Of a DNA stretch of 8,382 bases, positions 1 to 5,170 are shown piece after piece. Positions within the stretch are counted from its first letter, which is position 1, and each line of letters starts with the position of its first letter. The stretch covers positions 1 through 8,382 of the forward strand of contig CALUDF010000121.1 in assembly GCA_943914745.1 (NCBI GenBank). Direction: 5' to 3'. The DNA is from an uncultured Bacteriovorax sp. (GTDB taxonomy: Bacteria > Bdellovibrionota > Bacteriovoracia > Bacteriovoracales > Bacteriovoracaceae). The position numbers and the translations under genes were made by a program. The notes under the pieces were generated by a model that worked only from the letters and a program-made list of their open reading frames with translations, did not search any database and had not been told where the DNA came from.

Positions 1-2
1 CT

Positions 3-152
3 AAAAAAGTCTTTGAATTAGCCTTGTTTACAACTGTTATGCCGCCCACTAAGGAGGTGCTTTTTCGCTTTTTTTTTGGTATAGTCGGGTCAAATCATTA
101 TCCTAGGTACAGTTATGAGCTACACAATCAGACAGCAAAGCGCACAGTTTAA
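3..152 (+). CDS. Possible C-terminal end of an upstream gene (partial, uncertain)
   Basis: Frame 3 is open from the window edge to a TAA at 150-152, giving 49 codons without a start inside the window. The translation contains a tract reading MPPTKEVLFRFFFGIVGSNH, which is compositionally protein-like, and it reads through the T-rich run at 61-77. I do not recognise the family. If real, it overlaps the start of engB by 38 nt, which is long for an operon overlap but possible. Alternatively this is simply the leader of engB: the TATAGT at 80-85 lies within it. Too little is visible to choose. Confidence 0.3.
   Translation, partial: KKVFELALFTTVMPPTKEVLFRFFFGIVGSNHYPRYSYELHNQTAKRTV
80..85 (+). 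promoter_or_regulatory. Possible -10 box for engB
   Basis: TATAGT lies 30 nt before the engB ATG and would start transcription near position 92, giving a leader of about 20 nt. The region where a -35 box should lie (about 57-62) is poor, so this is a one-box assignment. A strong Shine-Dalgarno-like AAGGAGGTG at 51-59 has no usable start codon after it. Confidence 0.3.
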
Positions 153-801
153 AATGGGAATTTCCGATCTCGCTCAATTTGAGGGATGGTTAGAAGACCA
201 CAGAGATGTCATTGGCGTAAGTTTCGTCGGCCGCTCAAACGTCGGGAAATCGAGCATGATCAATGCTCTTTTTGGCTCAAAGACCGCACGTGTTTCCAAG
301 ACTCCAGGACGCACGCGCGAGATCAACATTTTTGAATTTGAATTAAATTTCAATGGTAAAAAAACCGACCTTCCACCTTTTTATCTAATTGACCTTCCAG
401 GTTACGGGTTTGCTGAAGTCTCAAAGGAAATGTCAAAAAACTGGAACCAACTCATGGGAGCTTTTTTTGCTGAGGCTTCTGAGTCAATGTTGCTTCTAAA
501 CCTACAAGACGCTCGCCACCCCGATCAAGACGTCGATCGCCAGTTCTATGATTTCATCAAAGGCTTTGCGAGAAAAACGATTCTGGTCTTTAATAAGATC
601 GACAAACTTAAAACCCAGAAAGAAAGAGCTGAACTAGAAAAACTAAAGCCTGCGCTTTCAAAAGATTATAAATGGATTCGTCAGATGTATTTCGCCTCTG
701 CTGAGAGTAAAAAAGGTGTTCCTCAGGTTGAGGAGGCCATTATCACGCACATTCTGGAAGAGTTGGAACTTCGAAAAATCAGAGCAGAGCACGGGAATTA
801 A
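115..801 (+). CDS. engB: Ribosome biogenesis GTP-binding protein EngB/YsxC (YihA)
   Basis: This is a cytoplasmic GTPase of the TrmE-Era-EngA-EngB superfamily; the family is needed for late assembly of the 50S ribosomal subunit. All G motifs are visible in the 228-residue product: G1 GRSNVGKS at 39-46, the G2 region TPGRTRE at 63-69, G3 DLPGYG at 93-98, G4 NKID at 160-163 and G5 SAE at 195-197. The family-typical DARHP stretch is at 132-136. Length is usual for the family. The ATG at 115 keeps the short N-terminal strand (QFKMGISD) that aligns with the start of B. subtilis YsxC and E. coli YihA; the alternative ATG at 154 would remove part of it. The ribosome binding site is weak (TAGG, about 7 nt upstream). 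The stop codon overlaps that of the convergent gene at 798. Confidence 0.96.
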   Translation: MSYTIRQQSAQFKMGISDLAQFEGWLEDHRDVIGVSFVGRSNVGKSSMINALFGSKTARVSKTPGRTREINIFEFELNFNGKKTDLPPFYLIDLPGYGFAEVSKEMSKNWNQLMGAFFAEASESMLLLNLQDARHPDQDVDRQFYDFIKGFARKTILVFNKIDKLKTQKERAELEKLKPALSKDYKWIRQMYFASAESKKGVPQVEEAIITHILEELELRKIRAEHGN

Positions 802-1115
802 TCGTCTTTTTTCTTGAGGTCAATTGCTGGAAATTTAATTTTGTTCATTTTCCCCTCAATCTCCTCGAGGTCTCTCTTACAAGCTTTAACGGTGTGAAGA
901 AGAGCACGCATTTTCGGTGAATCCCAGTCGACTTCTCCATTTTCCACTCCGCGCTCTAAAAGCCTTCCTAACTCTTCATAAGTCTCTTTTAGATGGGCAT
1001 TAGTCCTTGAAGCCGTCAGCATTTTTTTACCAATGGCACTCGTTTTCATCAGTTCTTTATGAACATTCAAAAACCAAAAATTAAACTTATGCTTTAAGTT
1101 AGATCTCTTTTTCAT
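798..1115 (-). CDS. Hypothetical small charged helical protein
   Basis: This gene encodes 105 residues that I do not recognise. The N-terminal third is strongly basic and aromatic (KKRSNLKHKFNFWFL). The middle (about 38-90) is rich in E, K, L and R with heptad-like spacing, suggesting a helical hairpin or coiled coil. The C terminus is a lysine and aspartate tail. There is no signal peptide or membrane segment. A TAGGAG ribosome binding site (minus strand, at 1127-1132) stands 11 nt before the ATG, supporting the start. The gene converges on engB, with stop codons overlapping by 3 nt, and is divergent from the acyltransferase gene. The clean start, ribosome binding site and packing argue it is real. 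Function is unknown; a nucleic-acid or ribosome-associated role would fit the charge but is only a guess. Confidence 0.7.
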   Translation of the reverse strand: MKKRSNLKHKFNFWFLNVHKELMKTSAIGKKMLTASRTNAHLKETYEELGRLLERGVENGEVDWDSPKMRALLHTVKACKRDLEEIEGKMNKIKFPAIDLKKKDD

Positions 1116-1126
1116 GCACGTCGTGC
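1116..1126. repeat. Short perfect palindrome GCACGTCGTGC before the 105-residue gene
   Basis: The two 5-bp arms GCACG and CGTGC flank a single T, exactly between the ribosome binding site and the start codon of the minus-strand gene. The one-base loop cannot form an RNA hairpin with the full stem, so a protein-binding site or chance are the options. Confidence 0.35.
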
Positions 1127-1153
1127 TCCTATCCTAGTACTTCGTAGTTTACC

Positions 1154-1159
1154 ACTATA
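1154..1159 (-). promoter_or_regulatory. Possible -10 box for the 105-residue gene
   Basis: On the minus strand this reads TATAGT, about 40 nt upstream of the ATG at 1115. No convincing -35 hexamer lies 16-18 nt further upstream. The 114-bp divergent interval 1116-1229 must also hold the promoter of the acyltransferase gene, which I could not place with confidence. Confidence 0.3.
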
Positions 1160-1229
1160 AGAAAACTTGTGAAGAATGAATATTTTGATAGCATTGAAGA
1201 TGAACATAACAATACCTTGAGAGGAATAG

Positions 1230-2042
1230 TTGGTTATCTTCAAACAAAAATTCACTAAGCTAGAAAAGGCCTTGGAAAAACGCTATTCCAAGGAGCGCGA
1301 TCCCTGGGGATTAGAACCTAAACGTGCCATTAATGACCTCAAGGTCATCTGGCCTTTTTATAAATATTATTTTGATGTTCAAGTCCATGGGAAAGAAAAA
1401 GTGGAAGATAAGGCCTACATGGTTGTTTCAAACCATACTGGTCAAATTCCCATCGATGGTCTTTTAATCTGCACCGCTTTTGCAACCGAGCTTGATCATC
1501 CGAAAATTCTGCGCCCCTTAGTAGAGCGCTTTTTAACATCGCTGCCTTTTTTAGGAAGATGGTCCAGCGAAGGTGGCGCCGTTTTAGGTGACCGTATCAA
1601 TTGCCTCAATCTGCTAAAGCGTGGTGAGTCTATTCTCGTTTTTCCAGAAGGCGTTCGTGGAATCGCCAAAGAGACAAAAGACCACTATAAACTTCAGCGC
1701 TTCACGAAAGGGTTTCTAAGGATGGCACTGACTTCAAAAGTGGATATTCTTCCTATTGCAGTCGTCGGTGCCGAAGAGTTTTTTCCCTATGTCTTTCACT
1801 TAAAAAGAATCGCGAAACTTCTTCATGTTCCCGCTGTGCCTCTATCACTTAATTTATTTCCCCTTCCATCTCCTGTTGATATTTACATTGGAGACCCATA
1901 CCGTCTCCCAGAGGAGTTGAGTGCCGAGGCGTTGGATGAGGAACTAGAGCCACATATTATTGCACTAGAGAAAAAAATCGAGGAGCTCACGCAAGTTGGT
2001 TTAAAACAAAAACGCACGATCTCTGAAAGGTTAAAATCATGA
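1230..2042 (+). CDS. Lysophospholipid acyltransferase-like protein (PlsC/LPLAT superfamily, MGAT-like)
   Basis: This is a membrane-associated acyltransferase of the PlsC/LPLAT superfamily, 270 residues. The catalytic block is NHTGQIPID at 68-76, with His69 and Asp76 as the expected pair; the longer H-to-D spacing and the PID ending resemble the MGAT-like branch rather than classical PlsC (NHX4D). A second conserved block, GAVLGDRINCLNLLKRG, is at 116-132, and the glycerophosphate-site motif FPEG is at 138-141. It likely transfers an acyl group to a glycerolipid or related acceptor; the substrate cannot be told. The start is TTG at 1230, supported by GAGAGGA just upstream and by stop codons in the only upstream ATG frame. 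The 3' end overlaps the next gene by ATGA, so the two are translationally coupled. Confidence 0.88.
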   Translation: MVIFKQKFTKLEKALEKRYSKERDPWGLEPKRAINDLKVIWPFYKYYFDVQVHGKEKVEDKAYMVVSNHTGQIPIDGLLICTAFATELDHPKILRPLVERFLTSLPFLGRWSSEGGAVLGDRINCLNLLKRGESILVFPEGVRGIAKETKDHYKLQRFTKGFLRMALTSKVDILPIAVVGAEEFFPYVFHLKRIAKLLHVPAVPLSLNLFPLPSPVDIYIGDPYRLPEELSAEALDEELEPHIIALEKKIEELTQVGLKQKRTISERLKS

Positions 2043-2986
2043 GCACTAAAAAGGTTCTTATCATCGGGATTCAAGGAGCTTTAGCGAAAATCACGGCGGA
2101 GCTTCTCATTAAGGCACACCCTGAGATCATGATTCACGGTGTAGATTCTCGTCCGATTGATAACATCCCAAAACGCCCCCACATCACAGTCCAGCAAATT
2201 AAATACAACCGGACAAATTTTGAGAAACTCTTTCGCGAGCATCAATTTGAAAGCGTTCTTCATTTAGGACGCCTGGGACACTCTCCGGCCATGGGAAACA
2301 TCCACAAGAGAATTGATATTAACCTTGTTGGAACAAATACGATCCTGGAGCTGGCCCAAAAATTCCGCTCCAAAAAAGTCGTGATCCTCTCCACTCATCA
2401 CGTTTATGGTGCCCTTCCTGATAATCCAATGTTTCTCAAAGAGGATTCACCTCTTCGTGCGAGTTTTAAATACGCTGAACTCAGAGACGTTGTTGAAATG
2501 GATCAGATGTGCACAAACTGGATGTGGAAAAACCAGAATCAGATTCAGACGATTGTCCTGCGCCCATGCAATATTATTGGGCCACAAATTAAGAACTCAA
2601 TCACTCAATACTTAAAAACCCCTTATGCTCCACTGCCACTAGATTACAATCCAATGTTTCAATTCATCCATGAATTCGACATGGCCACAATGATCGTCAA
2701 CGCCGTAGAGAAGCTGAGCACTGGAATCTATAATATTGCAGGTGATGATGTCGTGAGCCTTCATGAAGCCGCCGACATCATCGGCGCCAAGAAGATCATG
2801 GTGCCGATCATAGCAGTCGAGCAACTCGCAAAAGTCTTGACCCCCGTTTGGAAGTTTCCTCTTTATCTTCTGGATTACATCAAATTTCCGGCGACATTAG
2901 ATAACAGCGAGCTGAAAAAAACGCTGGGAGAAGACACATTCAGGTTCAGTGCAAAAGAAGCCCTCGAACTTTTAAAGCTCAATTAA
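2039..2986 (+). CDS. Atypical NAD-dependent epimerase/dehydratase (extended SDR)
   Basis: The 315-residue product has a Rossmann-fold start (KKVLIIGIQGALAK), with glycines at 10 and 13 but Ala16 where the third glycine of GxxGxxG is usual. Asp36 after the second strand favours NAD. A strand HLGR (75-78) replaces the common HLAA. The active-site region has S118-T119-H120 and VYG, but the YxxxK pair reads Y145-AEL-R149, that is Arg for Lys. RPCNIIGP at 175-182 and the FQFIHEFDMA stretch at 207-216 are typical of sugar-nucleotide-epimerase-like extended SDRs. It may be a redox or epimerase enzyme with altered catalysis, or a binding protein. The ATG lies in an ATGA overlap with the acyltransferase stop, so both are one operon. 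The stop abuts the stop of the convergent gene with no gap. Confidence 0.87.
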   Translation: MSTKKVLIIGIQGALAKITAELLIKAHPEIMIHGVDSRPIDNIPKRPHITVQQIKYNRTNFEKLFREHQFESVLHLGRLGHSPAMGNIHKRIDINLVGTNTILELAQKFRSKKVVILSTHHVYGALPDNPMFLKEDSPLRASFKYAELRDVVEMDQMCTNWMWKNQNQIQTIVLRPCNIIGPQIKNSITQYLKTPYAPLPLDYNPMFQFIHEFDMATMIVNAVEKLSTGIYNIAGDDVVSLHEAADIIGAKKIMVPIIAVEQLAKVLTPVWKFPLYLLDYIKFPATLDNSELKKTLGEDTFRFSAKEALELLKLN

Positions 2987-4510
2987 TTATTTGCAAATCA
3001 TTTTGATGAGAACCTTCTCATGGTCACCAATAAAGCCAGAGACTTTATGAGCTCCTCTTTGATCGCATTCAGGCGATAGGGCTTCGTCTTTACTAAAAGA
3101 TGTTGTGCGCTCTTTCACATTATAAGAAATGTCATGCCCTAATATATGAACGCGCATGTTGACCATGCCTACTGAATGAATCGGCTGAGTTCCATCATCA
3201 AGCCCTGAGACAAATGAAGAAACCGACTTATAAGAGCAGTACTGGCAATCCAAGATTAAGCTTGGAACTTCGGCCTCTTTTCCAGACTTTTTGAATGAAA
3301 CAAAACTATTGTCACCAGTTCCTTTTAATTTTGAATTCGCGTCCATCAACACAACACTTGAATCTGGATTTTCAGAGAGCTTAATGAGAGATCTCGTTTG
3401 AGCAATTCCCCTTATGCGATCAGTACTCTTTAGTAGAAAATCAGAATAGGCATCGTTAGTAACCCAAAGCTTCTTACTTCCTTTAGGCTCATTAACTGTA
3501 AAACTTTGCGCCTTAGTACCTTCAACGGACAACTGATCTTCAACTTCTCCACATGGAGTTCCTTGAGAAATTTCTTTCGCACTTGCCGGCCTATTTTTCA
3601 CATCAGGAAGTCTCTTTTCTAAATCAAAAGTCCATCCTTCAGTTAAAACATCACTTCTTATATCGGTATACACCAAGGCTTTTTTCGGCACGCGAATCGC
3701 TTTGGTTTCATCCGTCTCTTGAGTGAAATGAACGACACCTGTGCCAAAAACCTCTGCCCTATTTCCCTTAATCACTAAGGCAGTCTTTTCTTCCAGGCAA
3801 ATTCCCATGATCTTCTTATTTTTATAATCCTCAACAGCTTTTGCTTGAACCGCTAGAATTCTTCCCAGTCTCGCCCTTTCCCCACAATGGGTGTCGACAA
3901 TGGCCCCTGGAACAAAATTGAGAAAATCATTGTGAATTCCAGAAACTTTTGGGTTCACTTTATCATTTAACAAAGGCGAATGAGCGTCCTGAAGAAGCTC
4001 CTTGGAGTTAAAGTCCATACCACCAGTCATGGAGTACTCTGAAAGCCCCATTGAACCAGAGCTCGTTCCACCGATAGCACCACCTCTTTGGGCAAGAGCT
4101 TCAATCTGCTCAAAAAGCTTCGTGCCTTTCCACAATTGATAGGCCCTCCCCTGATTTCCTCCACGGATAAAAAGAACATCCGCATCGGCCAGAGTCTCCA
4201 CCAGCTTTGGATCATTGGCCGCCTTTTTTGAGCCAATGACTAAATTCTCAGAGCTCGTTGCCCCCATAGATTTGAGATAATCAACCATGAAGTTGGTGTC
4301 TGGTTTATCCATTGAGAGGACTACGACTTTAATTTTCCCATCCTTTGTCACATCGCCATTTTCGACGAGTTTTTTATAAGGCGCATATGACCAATCAGTC
4401 GTGACGCCAATGTCTCCTTCCGGTCCTCCCCCTGCGAGCATAATGAGTCCAGGCGCTGCAAAAAGAGAGCAAGAAAAGATAAAGCTTAAAAATAATGCGA
4501 TTTGTTTCAT
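2987..4510 (-). CDS. Secreted cyanophycinase-like protein (peptidase S51 / class I GATase-like fold)
   Basis: The 507-residue product begins with a signal peptide (hydrophobic 4-18, likely cut after Ala18). Residues about 22-260 carry cyanophycinase features: LAGGG at 25-29, IRGGNQGRAYQLW at 115-127, the nucleophile elbow GGTSSG at 147-152 with Ser150 as predicted nucleophile, DTHCGERARLGR at 206-217 (family D-x-H-[FC]-x-x-R), and GICLEEKTAL at 236-245. The family hydrolyses beta-Asp-Arg bonds of cyanophycin or acts as exopeptidase on related peptides. About 200 further residues follow; they include CxxC at 422-425 and further cysteines at 482 and 506, and I recognise no domain there. An extracellular or periplasmic peptidase is the best inference; true cyanophycin cleavage is not shown. 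The ribosome binding site is weak (AAGAAAG). It is convergent with the dehydrogenase gene. Confidence 0.85.
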   Translation of the reverse strand: MKQIALFLSFIFSCSLFAAPGLIMLAGGGPEGDIGVTTDWSYAPYKKLVENGDVTKDGKIKVVVLSMDKPDTNFMVDYLKSMGATSSENLVIGSKKAANDPKLVETLADADVLFIRGGNQGRAYQLWKGTKLFEQIEALAQRGGAIGGTSSGSMGLSEYSMTGGMDFNSKELLQDAHSPLLNDKVNPKVSGIHNDFLNFVPGAIVDTHCGERARLGRILAVQAKAVEDYKNKKIMGICLEEKTALVIKGNRAEVFGTGVVHFTQETDETKAIRVPKKALVYTDIRSDVLTEGWTFDLEKRLPDVKNRPASAKEISQGTPCGEVEDQLSVEGTKAQSFTVNEPKGSKKLWVTNDAYSDFLLKSTDRIRGIAQTRSLIKLSENPDSSVVLMDANSKLKGTGDNSFVSFKKSGKEAEVPSLILDCQYCSYKSVSSFVSGLDDGTQPIHSVGMVNMRVHILGHDISYNVKERTTSFSKDEALSPECDQRGAHKVSGFIGDHEKVLIKMICK

Positions 4511-4573
4511 GACTTTCTTATCGAAAATCAGGAAGAAAAGATGACTTAATAATACTTGACTAAAAAAATTGGA

Positions 4574-4602
4574 TTGACGTATGCGCAGTGTATCCTTAAG
4601 AT
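4574..4602 (+). promoter_or_regulatory. Promoter of the broken tRNA-Leu
   Basis: TTGACG (4574-4579), a 17-bp spacer and TAAGAT (4597-4602) form a near-consensus housekeeping promoter. It would start transcription about 10 nt before the tRNA 5' end at 4619. It appears intact although the tRNA behind it is broken, so it may still transcribe the fragment and, by read-through, the downstream tRNA-Leu. Confidence 0.6.
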
Positions 4603-4618
4603 AGCATAATCAATCAGT

Positions 4619-4656
4619 GCCTTGGTGGTGGAATGGTAGACGCAGCGGATTCAAAA
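4619..4656 (+). pseudogene. 5' fragment of tRNA-Leu(CAA), broken after the anticodon loop
   Basis: The sequence gives a normal tRNA-Leu 5' half: acceptor strand GCCTTGG (4619-4625), TG, D arm GTG-GAATGGTAGA-CGC (4628-4643), anticodon stem GCGGA (4645-4649) and loop TTCAAAA (4650-4656) with anticodon CAA at 4652-4654. At 4657 the match stops: the next bases are GAATCG instead of TCCGC, and no variable arm, T arm or CCAAGGC acceptor partner follows. The missing 3' half was not found elsewhere in the window. The break at the anticodon loop matches a known class of tRNA attachment sites for tyrosine recombinases; simple duplication and decay is the alternative. Confidence 0.8.
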
Positions 4657-4675
4657 GAATCGAATCCTGACGACC

Positions 4676-4699
4676 TCTTCCGCTAAGTTGATAGGAAGA
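4676..4699. repeat. Short hairpin downstream of the tRNA fragment
   Basis: TCTTCC (4676-4681) pairs with GGAAGA (4694-4699) around a 12-nt loop. It is AT-rich downstream but has no T run directly after the stem, so it is not a convincing terminator. Confidence 0.25.
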
Positions 4700-4713
4700 T
4701 TGAAGAAAGTGAC

Positions 4714-4818
4714 GAATTGGTAAAACTTTTTTGAAATCGTTAAAGCCAAGACGCTTTTTAGAACTAAGATATTGTAATTGATAATTTTTTCGTTGAATTA
4801 TAATTTGAATTGGTAAAA
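4714..4818 (+). repeat. Direct repeat GAATTGGTAAAA, two copies 93 bp apart
   Basis: Copies lie at 4714-4725 and 4807-4818, both between the broken and the complete tRNA-Leu. The second copy continues into a small hairpin (TTGGT-AAAA-ACCAA, 4810-4823) just before the tRNA. They may be recombinase or processing sites, or trace a local duplication; chance is possible at 12 bp. Confidence 0.35.
4778..4804 (+). promoter_or_regulatory. Promoter of the complete tRNA-Leu
   Basis: A perfect TATAAT at 4799-4804 lies 27 nt before the tRNA 5' end. TTGATA at 4778-4783 is a possible -35 box, with a short 15-bp spacer. Having its own promoter suggests the second tRNA is an independent unit, not just the displaced tail of the first. 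Confidence 0.5.
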
Positions 4819-4831
4819 ACCAATATGAGAT

Positions 4832-4917
4832 GGCTTCCTGACGGAATGGTAGACGTAGCGGATTCAAAATCCGCCGCTCGCAAGGGTGTCCGAGTTCGAG
4901 TCTCGGGGGAGCCACCA
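4832..4917 (+). tRNA. tRNA-Leu(CAA)
   Basis: The cloverleaf is complete, 86 nt with encoded CCA. Acceptor stem GGCTTCC (4832-4838) pairs with GGGAGCC (4907-4913) with one G-U pair. D arm is ACG-GAATGGTAGA-CGT. Anticodon stem GCGGA/TCCGC encloses loop TTCAAAA with anticodon CAA at 4865-4867, reading UUG codons. A long variable arm (class II, expected for Leu) spans about 4875-4889. T arm is CCGAG-TTCGAGT-CTCGG (4890-4906), followed by discriminator A4914 and CCA 4915-4917. It differs from the upstream fragment in acceptor and D stems with pairing preserved on both sides, so it is a functional, separate tRNA gene. Confidence 0.95.
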
Positions 4918-5139
4918 CTTTCATATCAAATTAAAATCTTCAATAAAGACGGATCACTCGATCAAGTCGCAAAATCCTTCATCAGCAGATACATCAACTT
5001 GAAGAAGAAAGGTCCTGAAGGGATTGGTTTAAGAATTAAGTCTAATCAACTTATTGAATCTGACTTATTTTTTCTAAATGGCTTTCTGCCTAAGATCTTT
5101 TTGATGAAGACAAAGAAATTCAACTTCACTTTGTTGTGA
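4918..5139 (+). pseudogene. Start-less coding-like frame after tRNA-Leu (possible gene remnant)
   Basis: A frame continuous with the tRNA reads about 73 codons to TGA at 5137-5139 and has no plausible start codon or ribosome binding site after the tRNA. The translation (SYQIKIFNKDGSLDQVAK and on) has a protein-like mix of charged and hydrophobic residues, which is why I note it. I do not recognise it. It could be the tail of a gene truncated when the tRNA or element arrived, or a chance open frame. Nothing else is seen in 4918-5146. Confidence 0.25.
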
Positions 5140-5146
5140 ATTATAT

Positions 5147-5170
5147 TGGGAACCTGGGAAACTGGGAACC
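5147..5170. repeat. Three tandem 8-bp repeats (TGGGAACC / TGGGAAAC / TGGGAACC)
   Basis: The three units lie head to tail and end exactly at the stop codon of the recombinase gene. The outer two are identical, the middle one differs by one base. Short iterated sites next to an integrase gene are often its arm-type or accessory binding sites, but no function is shown here. Confidence 0.6.

Noticed and set aside
4741..4759. Terminator-like AAAGC-CAAGAC-GCTTTTT
   Set aside because: The stem is only 5-6 bp and AT-rich with a short T run; too weak to call.
4619..4917. Intron-containing tRNA-Leu (group I intron in the anticodon loop)
   Set aside because: The downstream copy has its own full 5' half and acceptor stem with compensatory pairing, and no group I core elements are apparent in the 175-bp gap.
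4610..4924. Minus-strand 104-residue ORF across both tRNA-Leu copies
   Set aside because: Its sequence (LELGHPCERR type) is the familiar antisense translation of tRNA-Leu, a common false gene call.
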